From an uncultured Clostridia bacterium (GTDB lineage Bacteria > Bacillota > Clostridia > Christensenellales > UBA1242): a stretch of 49,630 nt of DNA. The stretch spans positions 1 through 49,630 of the forward strand of contig CALWOU010000008.1 of NCBI GenBank assembly GCA_944383245.1. The letters are read 5' to 3'. Position numbers and translations under genes: made by a program. The notes under the pieces are model-generated. The model was given only the letters and a program-made list of their open reading frames with translations. It had not been told where the DNA came from and ran no database searches. Position 1 is the stretch's first letter. The number at the start of each line of letters is the position of its first letter. Shown here in pieces: positions 27,870 to 35,352 of the stretch.

Positions 27870-27875
27870 AATTAT

Positions 27876-28019
27876 ACTTATGTAAAATAATTTTTTACAT
27901 AGGTAGGGGGTTAGAGAAAATCCCTAATTCAAAAGAAAAACAAAAGATGAAATGGTATCTTCATTATCAGATTCCTCATTCTCAATCCCCCAAAAAAATG
28001 CGCATATGCGCATTTTTTA
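27876..28019 (+). ncRNA. Small RNA without a convincing ORF, XRE-controlled
   Basis: The transcript from the palindrome-containing promoter ends at a strong terminator (ATGCGCATATGCGCAT with flanking A6 and T6, 27993-28018). It folds into TATGTAAAA/TTTTTACATA, TAGGG/CCCTA and GATGAA/TTCAT(T)ATC hairpins, and GGGGG could pair with CCCCC just before the terminator. The only ORF (ATG near 27949) has no ribosome site and reads through the terminator. I interpret it as a ~145-nt regulatory RNA; a very small peptide cannot be excluded. Confidence 0.55.
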
Positions 28020-28067
28020 ATATTTTATATAAACCAAAAAGGCAAATTTAATAAAAAAAATTTTGTC

Positions 28068-28127
28068 TGGTTGAAAATAAAAAAACGCCGAATGGCGTTT
28101 GGTAAGTTGTGCATACGTTATCGACAC
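28068..28127 (-). repeat. Displaced copy of the SRP RNA 3' end and terminator
   Basis: Sixty bases identical to 29599-29658. That segment is the 3' end of the SRP RNA gene, its GC-rich terminator (AACGCC/GGCGTT) and a little downstream DNA. The copy lies on the downstream side of the Fic insertion, as expected for an attachment-site duplication. Confidence 0.9.
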
Positions 28128-28277
28128 TTATGCTCAGTATCTAAGAAAAATGCTGGCTATTTTAGAGCATTTAGGATTTTCTAGTACTAAATTTATAATA
28201 AGCTGAAGCAAAAATCATTAGGATAGAGCAATTAAAAATAATATACAAGAAAGTATATAAGAAAATATATAAGATAG

Positions 28278-28307
28278 TTGACTTTTAATATAAAATTAGG
28301 TTATAAT
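28278..28307 (+). promoter_or_regulatory. fic promoter
   Basis: TTGACT (28278-28283), 18-nt spacer, TATAAT (28302-28307). It overlaps the first in-frame ATG (28306) and so excludes it as the start. A three-codon ORF (ATG GAG AGA TAG, from 28314) lies 6 nt after the -10 and overlaps the fic ribosome site. Confidence 0.75.
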
Positions 28308-28326
28308 GAAAAAATGGAGAGATAGT

Positions 28327-29316
28327 ATGGACGAAAAATATATTCCACCTTATGAAATAACTGAGGAGATGTTAGAGTTGGTTTCCGAGATTATGGAAAA
28401 TTTAGGGAAACTCTCTGGAGTTAATGAACTTGAAAAATTGCCAAGACTTCGCAGGGTGAATAGAATCAAATCTATTCATTCTTCTCTTGCAATTGAAAAC
28501 AACACTCTTTCAATTGAGCAGGTGACAGATGTTATTGATGGGAAACGAGTGCTTGGACCAAAGGAAGATATAGTTGCAGTTCAAAATGCAAACTTGGCAT
28601 ACAAAGAACTTGGAAATATAAATCCTTATACTATTGGCGATTTGTTAAGAATTCACGGAATAATGATGAATGAACTTGTAAGTGAAGCGGGGAAAATAAG
28701 GACAGGGCAAGTTGGAGTTTACAACGAGCACGGAAAAGTTGTTCATCTTGCTCCACCAGCAGAGTTTGTTCCTGGGCAACTAAGGCAACTTTTTGACTGG
28801 ATAAAGAGTAGTCCAGCAAATATGCTTATTAAGTCGAGTGTTTTTCATTATGAATTTGAATTTATTCATCCATTTCGTGATGGAAATGGAAGAATGGGAA
28901 GGCTTTGGCAAACAGCACTTCTTGCAAGTTGGAAGCCAATCTTTGCTTGGATACCTATTGAAAGTATTATTAAGGACAACCAAGAAGAATATTACAACGC
29001 AATAACACTGTCAACAAGCCAGGCAAAATCAAATATTTTTATTGTGTTTATGTTAGATGTGATAAACAAAGCAATCAAAGATATAATGACCGACACAAGA
29101 AATCACTATAACCATATCAATAATCAAATCACAGAACTTATGAAAGTGATTGAAAGTTTTCCGCAATCTGCGACTGAACTTATGCAGAAACTAAATCTAA
29201 AGTCCCGCGTTGGTTTCAGAAAAAACTACTTGCAACCAGCTTTAGACGCCGGACTAATCGGCATGACCGAACCCGACAAACCAACAAGCAAAAACCAAAA
29301 GTATTTTAGAATTTAG
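28327..29316 (+). CDS. Fic-domain protein, class II (N-terminal inhibitory helix)
   Basis: A 329-residue Fic protein, an AMP-transferase or related nucleotidyl-modifying enzyme. The catalytic motif is complete: HPFRDGNGRMGR (~181-192). An inhibitory SxxxEN motif (SLAIEN) lies near residues 52-57, N-terminal to the Fic core, so the enzyme should be autoinhibited. The C-terminal ~80 residues look like a winged helix (SATELMQKLNLKSRVGFRKNYLQPALDAGLI). GGAGAG precedes the ATG at 28327. It sits between two copies of the SRP RNA 3' end. The target is unknown. Confidence 0.93.
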   Translation: MDEKYIPPYEITEEMLELVSEIMENLGKLSGVNELEKLPRLRRVNRIKSIHSSLAIENNTLSIEQVTDVIDGKRVLGPKEDIVAVQNANLAYKELGNINPYTIGDLLRIHGIMMNELVSEAGKIRTGQVGVYNEHGKVVHLAPPAEFVPGQLRQLFDWIKSSPANMLIKSSVFHYEFEFIHPFRDGNGRMGRLWQTALLASWKPIFAWIPIESIIKDNQEEYYNAITLSTSQAKSNIFIVFMLDVINKAIKDIMTDTRNHYNHINNQITELMKVIESFPQSATELMQKLNLKSRVGFRKNYLQPALDAGLIGMTEPDKPTSKNQKYFRI

Positions 29317-29375
29317 ATAGGAGAGGAATATGATAAAATTAATGGATGACAAATTAAATTGAAAAGAATTTTTAA

Positions 29376-29513
29376 ATGATTTATTTTGATAATTTTGACG
29401 ATTATGATGATAGTGGGTTAACAAAATATATAAATGGGAAATATGGAAGCGAGAAATCAAGGCTTTTAAATTTTATCGAAGAAAAAAATAAGAATAAATA
29501 TACCTTATTTTAA
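29376..29513 (+). CDS. Small ORF downstream of fic, 45 residues
   Basis: An ATG-TAA frame encoding an acidic start (MIYFDNFDDYDDSG) and a Lys/Asn-rich end. It has no good ribosome site. A strong one (AGGAGAGG) 46 nt upstream serves a 10-codon ORF (MIKLMDDKLN) that ends at TGA. The arrangement could be a frameshifted remnant of one small gene or just chance. No family recognised. Confidence 0.25.
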   Translation: MIYFDNFDDYDDSGLTKYINGKYGSEKSRLLNFIEEKNKNKYTLF

Positions 29514-29608
29514 TGAAAAAACAGACTATTTAATATAAAAAACTGCATATAAAGGTACGGATTTAATGTTGTTTTAAAAAAAATTTAATAAAAAATGTTG
29601 GTTGAAAA

Positions 29609-29904
29609 TAAAAAAACGCCGAATGGCGTTTGGTAAGTTGTGCATACGTTATCGACACAAACCGACTGCTGGCATAATAATATTGCACTCCATCAAAGCA
29701 ACCTTATATCACATACTGTATCCAACTTAATGCTGCTGTATTCCTACCCTGACATGGTTCGTAGGGCAATATTGTATAAGACCTTAATTTCAACATACAC
29801 TACCACTACTCAACACAGCCAAATTTGAGCCTCAAACGTCGTTCAGCCTCACTGTAGTGGATTGTGAGTACAGGGCACCACTAGCTCCCCGCCTAGCACA
29901 ACTC
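29609..29904 (-). ncRNA. ffs: SRP RNA, large (Bacillus-type) form
   Basis: The 5' Alu domain is conserved: GTGCTAGGCGGGGAGCTAG, GGTGCCCTGTA and CAATCCACTA. The Ffh-binding domain has ATGTCAGG, a GTA-GGAA-TAC tetraloop hairpin and CAGCAGCATTAAG. The 3' end closes the long stem and runs into an AACGCC/GGCGTT terminator. It scaffolds the signal recognition particle with Ffh. The 3' 60 bases are duplicated at 28068-28127. Confidence 0.93.
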
Positions 29905-29910
29905 GTTATT

Positions 29911-29939
29911 ATTATATTACAAAACTAAAATTTTTTCAA
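29911..29939 (-). promoter_or_regulatory. SRP RNA promoter
   Basis: TTGAAA (29934-29939), 17-nt spacer, TATAAT (29911-29916). The predicted start is near 29904. Beyond it, up to about 30172, is A/T-rich DNA with no gene seen. Confidence 0.8.
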
Positions 29940-30172
29940 CTATTTTTTAAAAAATAATTAAAATCATATAAGAATAGTAAAAAACAATCAAAATCTTATG
30001 AAAAAATGCAAAAATAAGTAAAATTATAAAAAAAGTTAAAAAATTTCAAAAAACAATAAAAAAATTGAAAATAGTTAAAATTTGATAAAAGAACTAAAAT
30101 TTTTAATAAATTTATAAAAATTTTGTAAAATCAATTTGTATTGAAATAGCAATAAATGTCAAAATTAGGGTG

Positions 30173-30201
30173 TTGACAAATTCATAAACTTGTGCTAATC
30201 T
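30173..30201 (+). promoter_or_regulatory. Promoter of the 208-residue hypothetical gene
   Basis: TTGACA (30173-30178), 17-nt spacer, TAATCT (30196-30201). The upstream AAAATTAGGGTG and the spacer ending ATAAACTTGTGC resemble the orphan promoter at 46522. Confidence 0.7.
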
Positions 30202-30222
30202 ATCAACAACGAGGGTAGAGTT

Positions 30223-30849
30223 ATGCAAAAATATTTAGTTTCTGATTTTGTTAATAATAGATTAGATTTTGTTAGTGAATATGAAAAAATATCGCACGCC
30301 ATTGAAGATAAGTTTGCAGAATTAATTTCAACGGGTGCTATTAAAAATTATTATGAGGGTGTAATTAAAAAATATCATCTAACAGATGATGATTTAAAAC
30401 ATACTCAACTTATAGATTATTTAACTGAAGATGCAAATGCTAGCATTCAAATTGGAAATAAAAAATATAGTTATCCAAAATTTCTTCACGAGATAATTGA
30501 TGATATCACACTTAAAGCAGTGTCACACTTTTCTTCGCTTTCGTTTAAGCAAAACGCAAGTAAATTGGCAGTTCAAACAACGAACTTAGATTTAAAATTT
30601 GATTTCCATTATTATTATGTTTTAAAATTGAGAAAAACTTTGAGTAAATTTAGAGAAAAGTTTGATGAATTGATTGAATCAAATACATTAAATCCAGAGA
30701 TAGGCAGACCAAATGTTTTCCATAAAGTTATTGTTACGTCAGATAAAACTCAAGAAGATTTTGTTGCGCGACAAATTCGCAGTTCGGTGTTATTAGCGTG
30801 TTTAAACAAAAACAACTTGCAAAATTCCAAATCAAATTACACAAAATAA
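30223..30849 (+). CDS. Hypothetical protein, 208 residues
   Basis: Not recognised. A soluble, mostly helical protein with no signal peptide, membrane span or Cys-pair motif. The N-terminal half (VSEYEKISHAIEDKFAELIS) and the middle (FHYYYVLKLRKTLSKFREKFDELIES) look like long amphipathic helices. The ribosome site is GAGGG, 8 nt from ATG. It has its own promoter and a short terminator hairpin after it, so it is probably monocistronic. Confidence 0.7.
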   Translation: MQKYLVSDFVNNRLDFVSEYEKISHAIEDKFAELISTGAIKNYYEGVIKKYHLTDDDLKHTQLIDYLTEDANASIQIGNKKYSYPKFLHEIIDDITLKAVSHFSSLSFKQNASKLAVQTTNLDLKFDFHYYYVLKLRKTLSKFREKFDELIESNTLNPEIGRPNVFHKVIVTSDKTQEDFVARQIRSSVLLACLNKNNLQNSKSNYTK

Positions 30850-30867
30850 GGATTATGTCCTTTTTTT
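30848..30867 (+). terminator. Short terminator
   Basis: AAGGA-ttatg-TCCTT followed by a T run; a small stem but well placed. Confidence 0.5.
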
Positions 30868-30869
30868 GT

Positions 30870-30897
30870 TTGTAAAAAATCGCAAATTTGATATAAT
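30870..30897 (+). promoter_or_regulatory. Promoter of the CBS gene
   Basis: TTGTAA (30870-30875), 16-nt spacer, TATAAT (30892-30897), ending ~30 nt before the GTG start, which has AGGAG. Confidence 0.6.
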
Positions 30898-30930
30898 AAT
30901 TGCATAATATTTTATTTTTAGGAGAATTTT

Positions 30931-31650
30931 GTGAAAATAACTAATGCAGAAAGATTTATCGAGGCATATAACACCATCGATTATAGTTTAAGAACAATTT
31001 ATGATTTTAAGCGAAGTATGTCGTTTAGCGATGTGATTAGGCGAAGCGTGGTGCTGAACGCAGTTGTTAGAAAATATGAAGAAGATTTGATAGATTATGG
31101 TAGATTACGTAATGCAATTATTCATCACGGAAATAGCAAGTACACAATTGCAGAACCTCACGATGATATTGTTGCAAAAATCGAAAAATTAGCAGAACTT
31201 ATAAGCGAGCCTCCGCTTGCAGTTGATAGAGTTGGAAATAAAGAGGTTATCATAATTGATAAATCTTTATCGATTGCAAAAGCAATAGAACTAATTGCGC
31301 GCACAGGTTATTCAAACTTGCCCGTTTATGAAGAAAATAAATTGTTAGGAATAATCAATGGTAGAAAATTAATTAATGTATTGGGCGGTAAGATTGCTGA
31401 CGGAATAAACTTGCAAGAGTTCGTTGATAACACAACAGTTGGCGAAATAGTTTCCCTTATGGGTGATGATTATTATTTTATGCTTGCAGATGATGATATA
31501 ACGATTGACGAGGCGATGAATTATTTTGAAAACAATAGAAAACTTTTGATAATCCTCATAACAAAAGATGGGAAGGACACATCAAAACCTTTAAGCATAA
31601 TTTCTTCGTCCGACATAATTGATATGAAAAAAATATTAGACGTTTATTAA
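30931..31650 (+). CDS. HEPN-like/CBS-domain protein
   Basis: A 239-residue protein with GTG start after AGGAG. The first ~95 residues are helical and contain YGRLRNAIIHHGN, with Arg60-Asn61 and His65. This matches the RN-x3-H pattern of HEPN nuclease-like domains. Residues ~98-225 form a CBS pair (SLSIAKAIELIARTGYSNLPVYEENKLLGIINGRKL and DDDITIDEAMNYF with a second sheet), which normally senses adenine nucleotides. The combination suggests a nucleotide-gated RNA-acting protein, but nuclease activity is inference. It is followed 1 nt later by the methyltransferase gene. Confidence 0.75.
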   Translation: MKITNAERFIEAYNTIDYSLRTIYDFKRSMSFSDVIRRSVVLNAVVRKYEEDLIDYGRLRNAIIHHGNSKYTIAEPHDDIVAKIEKLAELISEPPLAVDRVGNKEVIIIDKSLSIAKAIELIARTGYSNLPVYEENKLLGIINGRKLINVLGGKIADGINLQEFVDNTTVGEIVSLMGDDYYFMLADDDITIDEAMNYFENNRKLLIILITKDGKDTSKPLSIISSSDIIDMKKILDVY

Positions 31651-31651
31651 T

Positions 31652-32500
31652 ATGAAGATTGCAACTGATTGGAAAGATTATATAGTTTTAAAAACTGCAA
31701 ACGGCGAAAAATTGGAACGCATTGGCAGTTTTACTTTTTTGCGCCCAGACCCGCAAGTTATTTGGAACACTGACGTTAAGTTAACAGACAAGGTGGACGC
31801 AAAATATTCGCGTACTGAAAATAAGTCGGGAGAGTGGCAATTTTCAAGAAATTTTAAAAAAAGTTTCGTAATTCAAAGAAAAAACGTAAAATTTCATATT
31901 GAACCTATGAGTTTTAAGCATATTTGCTTATTCCCTGAGCAGGCGGTCAATTGGGATATTATGTCCGAACTCATAAAAAAAAGAAAAGGCGAGGTTAAAG
32001 TTTTAAACTTGTTTGCCTACACGGGCGGAGCAAGTGTAATCTGTTCGTTAGCGGGCGCAAAGGTGACGCACGTTGATGCATCAAAAAGTATGATTGACAT
32101 TGCAAAAATCAATGCAGGTCTAAATAATATTGATAACATCCGTTTTATTTTAGATGACTGCAAAAAATTTGTTGAACGCGAAATTAGGCGAGGCAATCAC
32201 TACGATGCAATAATTATGGATCCACCTTCATTTGGAAGAGGTCCAAAGGGCGAAACTTGGAAGATTGAAGAGGACATTTTTTCATTTGTTAAACTTACAG
32301 CAAGACTTTTATCAGATAATCCTCTTTTTGTGTTAATTAATTCGTACACAACCGGGCTTCAACCAACAGTGATGGCAAACATTTTAAATTCAACAATTAA
32401 AAGTGGTAAAGTTGAAGCGTATGAAGTTGGGCTTCCAACTGAGGAAAAAGGAATAATTTTGCCGTGCGGATGTTCTGCAATAAAAACTTTTGATAAATAA
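31652..32500 (+). CDS. SAM-dependent methyltransferase, RlmI/RlmK-like
   Basis: A 282-residue Rossmann methyltransferase like the catalytic part of COG1092 rRNA methyltransferases. Motif I is LNLFAYTGGASV, the acidic ribose-binding step is THVDASKSMIDIA, and the catalytic loop is MDPPSFGRG. The N-terminal ~75 residues form a small beta-rich part. The PUA domain of full RlmI is absent. The likely substrate is rRNA, but this is by family only. No clear ribosome site is present; the ATG follows the CBS gene stop by 1 nt, so translation is probably coupled. Confidence 0.85.
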   Translation: MKIATDWKDYIVLKTANGEKLERIGSFTFLRPDPQVIWNTDVKLTDKVDAKYSRTENKSGEWQFSRNFKKSFVIQRKNVKFHIEPMSFKHICLFPEQAVNWDIMSELIKKRKGEVKVLNLFAYTGGASVICSLAGAKVTHVDASKSMIDIAKINAGLNNIDNIRFILDDCKKFVEREIRRGNHYDAIIMDPPSFGRGPKGETWKIEEDIFSFVKLTARLLSDNPLFVLINSYTTGLQPTVMANILNSTIKSGKVEAYEVGLPTEEKGIILPCGCSAIKTFDK

Positions 32501-32678
32501 ATTTAATGATTTAAAATTAAATTTTATTTGCCAATGAAATATAAAACAATAAGATCTAAAAATTTAAAAGAAAAAAATAAAAAATTTTATAAAAAATAAT
32601 AAAAATTAAGTAAAAAAATTAAAAAACTATTAAAAAAGCGAAAAATTAAAAAAAAATTATTAATAAAAGGAAAAATTT

Positions 32679-33383
32679 ATGGATATTAAGCCAAATATTG
32701 TTTATGAAGATAATCACGTTATAGTTGTTGCTAAACCACATAATATTCCCGTGCAAGAAGATGAGAGTAAAGATAAAGATTTATTAACTATCATCAAAGA
32801 TTATATTAAAGTTAGAGATAACAAACCAGGCAATGTTTTCTTAGGTTTGGTGCATAGGTTGGATAGACCAACGGGCGGAGTTATGGTTTTTGCAAAAACA
32901 AGCAAATCAGCATCAAGGCTTAGTGCAGAATTAAAGAATAAAGAATTAAAAAAACATTATCTGTGCATTGTCAATGGAACACCTCAAATTAAAGAAAATA
33001 GTTTAAAAACTTATTTAAAAAAGGATGAAAAAAATAATGTTGTTAAAATTGTGCCGATGTCTGAATCGGGTGCAAAAGAAGCTGTTTTAAACTATAAAGT
33101 GATTGCAACAAAAAACAATTTGTCTTTAATTAAAATTGAACTTATCACAGGAAGAAGTCATCAAATTAGAGTGCAAATGTCAAAGCAATTAAATATGCCA
33201 ATATATGGCGATTTTAAATACGGCGATGATAAGCATAAATCTAACCTTGCACTTTGGTCATATGAATTAAAATTTGTTCATCCAACCACAAAACAAAATA
33301 TGCGTTTTGTTGTGGCACCTGACTATAACAATTCAATTTTTAAATTGTTTGAAAAAGAAATCGAAGAAATCATAAATAAATAA
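32679..33383 (+). CDS. RluA-family pseudouridine synthase
   Basis: A 234-residue RluA-type synthase that isomerises uridine in rRNA or tRNA. The catalytic Asp is in LVHRLDRPTGGVMVFAK (~residue 64), with the later ELITGRSHQIRVQMS motif and the PIYGDFKYG segment. There is no N-terminal S4 domain, so it is of the short type. AAAAGGAAAA precedes the ATG. The 178-bp gap before it is low-complexity A/T. Confidence 0.92.
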   Translation: MDIKPNIVYEDNHVIVVAKPHNIPVQEDESKDKDLLTIIKDYIKVRDNKPGNVFLGLVHRLDRPTGGVMVFAKTSKSASRLSAELKNKELKKHYLCIVNGTPQIKENSLKTYLKKDEKNNVVKIVPMSESGAKEAVLNYKVIATKNNLSLIKIELITGRSHQIRVQMSKQLNMPIYGDFKYGDDKHKSNLALWSYELKFVHPTTKQNMRFVVAPDYNNSIFKLFEKEIEEIINK

Positions 33384-33440
33384 AAAATAATCATATTAAA
33401 AGAAATAAAAAAATTTCTTAAAAAATGATTATTTTTTTAT
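33383..33440 (+). terminator. Terminator after the RluA gene
   Basis: AAATAATCAT and ATGATTATTT enclose an inner AAGAAAT/ATTTCTT stem, followed by T7. Confidence 0.7.
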
Positions 33441-33586
33441 GAAAAAACGTAAAAAATCGCGTATTTTTTAGTATTTTTCAAAAATTTTTATAAATTTTTT
33501 TATTTTTTTATTAAACTTTATTTTTTGTTTATAAAATCACGCAAAAAAATACTTAAAAAAAGTTTAAAAAATTTTTAAAAAAGGTA

Positions 33587-33615
33587 TTGACTATAATTAA
33601 AAATAGTGCTAAAAA
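33587..33615 (+). promoter_or_regulatory. Promoter of the Ppx/GppA-like gene
   Basis: TTGACT (33587-33592), 17-nt spacer, TAAAAA (33610-33615). It excludes the longer frame starting at 33620 as the main start. Confidence 0.6.
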
Positions 33616-33652
33616 GTAGTTGAAAAATTTTAATATAGGAGAGATAAAACAT

Positions 33653-35158
33653 ATGAATAAATTAGCAGTGTTTGAACTTGGAGTGAATGATATTAGCCTA
33701 ACAATTTTTAAATACACTAACAATGGTTTTTTTGCACCTGAACAACAAATCAAAGAACCTGTAAAATTAACTCAGGATATGGAACGAGATGGTTACATTA
33801 AACCTGCGCGTATTCAAGAAACGATTTCAATCCTCAAAAATTATAGAAAGATAATTGACGCACAAAAAATTGAGCACACAATTTGTTATGCTAATCCAAT
33901 AATTGCAACAGCAAGAAATCAAATTGCATTCTTAGATGAAATCTATAAAACTGTTTCACTTTACTTTAAAGTGCTAAGTAAAGAAGAACAAGTTTCTGCG
34001 CTTCATAGTGCGGTTATGTACTCATTTGCTATGACGCGCGGAATTATTATGCAAGTTGGCGACCATTCAACCGAGATTGTAAAATTTAATCGAAGAATTG
34101 TAACAAACAGTGTAAGCATTCCTTATGGTATGGTCAATTTGATTGATAAAGAAGATAACACAACGCTTGCTGAAAAAATGGATAAAGTAGTGTCTGTTTT
34201 AACTAAAGAATTAAAAAAATATGATTGGTTATATAATATTGAAGAGGATTGCGAATTTATAGGAGTTGGCGAGGCATTCACTTCGCTTGGAAAATTATCA
34301 AGAAAAGCAACTCATTATCCGCTAGATGTTCAACACAATTACGAAGTAACAACAGAGAGTTTCCAAAATGTGTATAACCTCATTCGTGGGCTTGATTTGG
34401 ACAAGGCTAAAAAATTAAAAGGCATTTCAGAAAAACGTGCAGACTGCATTGCAATCGGTTTTGCAATCATTAAAGTTTTTTATAACGAGTTTGTGCGCGG
34501 TGGTGTTAAAGTTTCAACTAATGGTGAGATGTATGGAATTGTTGCTAAAAACTTGTTATCTCAAACGGGCGAAAAACCACTTTTAGATATTTTAGGTTAT
34601 TCGCTTAGCGCAATCAACGAATTTTATCCAACTAATATAAATATTGATAGCAACTATTCAATAGCAGTGATTTTATATAAGCAATTAAAAGTTTTGCATA
34701 AACTCACTAGACCATATGTTAAAGTTTTAAGAATTGCTGCTAGTATGTGTATGGCTGGAAAACGCATTTCGTTTGAAGATTATCAAAAGAACAATTTTCC
34801 TGTAATTTTGCATAGCAATATTTATGGCGCGTCACATAGAGACATTGTGCTTGCTGCGTTCGTTGCAAGTAGCCAAAATATTGACGACTTCAGTTTGAAT
34901 GAATGGGTTAGATATCGAGATATTGTTAGCGAAGAGGATTTGGACGCAGTTAAAAAATTAGCAATCATTATAAAAATGGCAACAATGCTAAACATCACAA
35001 ACTCAAATTCAATTAAAGATATCGCGTGCGATGTGCTTGGTGACACTGTAATATTAAAAACAGAAGTGGAGCACGATTCAACTTTAGAAATTAGTCAAGC
35101 AATGAGCGTTGCTGGTGACTTTAAAAAAGTGTACGGCAAAAATTTGCAAATTCTTTAA
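33653..35158 (+). CDS. Diverged Ppx/GppA-family protein
   Basis: A 501-residue protein with the Ppx/GppA layout: two actin-like subdomains (to ~300) then an all-helical HD-like domain (ILGYSLSAINEFYPTN and onward). The usual first phosphate loop DLGSNS reads ELGVNDIS, and the second, DIGGGSTE, reads QVGDHSTE, so key residues are changed. The Glu of the EEE/EEQ segment (SKEEQVSALHSA) remains. Typical members hydrolyse polyphosphate or pppGpp; this one may bind without hydrolysis. GGAG precedes the ATG at 33653 with a longer spacing. Confidence 0.75.
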   Translation: MNKLAVFELGVNDISLTIFKYTNNGFFAPEQQIKEPVKLTQDMERDGYIKPARIQETISILKNYRKIIDAQKIEHTICYANPIIATARNQIAFLDEIYKTVSLYFKVLSKEEQVSALHSAVMYSFAMTRGIIMQVGDHSTEIVKFNRRIVTNSVSIPYGMVNLIDKEDNTTLAEKMDKVVSVLTKELKKYDWLYNIEEDCEFIGVGEAFTSLGKLSRKATHYPLDVQHNYEVTTESFQNVYNLIRGLDLDKAKKLKGISEKRADCIAIGFAIIKVFYNEFVRGGVKVSTNGEMYGIVAKNLLSQTGEKPLLDILGYSLSAINEFYPTNINIDSNYSIAVILYKQLKVLHKLTRPYVKVLRIAASMCMAGKRISFEDYQKNNFPVILHSNIYGASHRDIVLAAFVASSQNIDDFSLNEWVRYRDIVSEEDLDAVKKLAIIIKMATMLNITNSNSIKDIACDVLGDTVILKTEVEHDSTLEISQAMSVAGDFKKVYGKNLQIL

Positions 35159-35272
35159 TATACTAAATAAGTTAAACTACTTTTAAAATTTTCACAAGAT
35201 AAAATTCTTATTAATTTGTTTTAATAAAGTTAAACTGCAAACTAATTAGACACTAAAATTAACTTAAAATTT

Positions 35273-35297
35273 AAAAATGCGCATATGCGCATTTTTT
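35273..35297. terminator. Palindromic terminator
   Basis: ATGCGCATATGCGCAT with A5 and T6 flanks. The same palindrome terminates the small RNA at 27993-28018. Confidence 0.85.
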
Positions 35298-35352
35298 CAT
35301 TTATTTATTTGAGTTTTTTAAAACTTTGTGTTAAAATTAAATAGAGGTTAAA

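Larger units (their letters stand above)
28128..29598. mobile_element. Putative 1.5-kb island at the SRP RNA 3' end carrying Fic
   Basis: The DNA between the two identical 60-bp SRP-RNA-end copies contains a Fic gene with its own promoter and small downstream ORFs, but no integrase. RNA-gene 3' ends are classical targets of tyrosine recombinases that regenerate the gene end. Either this is a decayed island or a non-autonomous element. Simple duplication of the RNA gene end is the alternative. Confidence 0.6.

Noticed and set aside
29330..29400. TGA read as Trp in the ORF after fic
   Set aside because: Reading through gives only a short extension, all large genes use TGG for Trp, and minE ends at TGA. 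The standard code fits.
27993..35297. Identical ATGCGCATATGCGCAT palindromes at 27993 and 35273 as operators
   Set aside because: Both have A and T tracts and sit after transcription units, so they are ordinary terminators.
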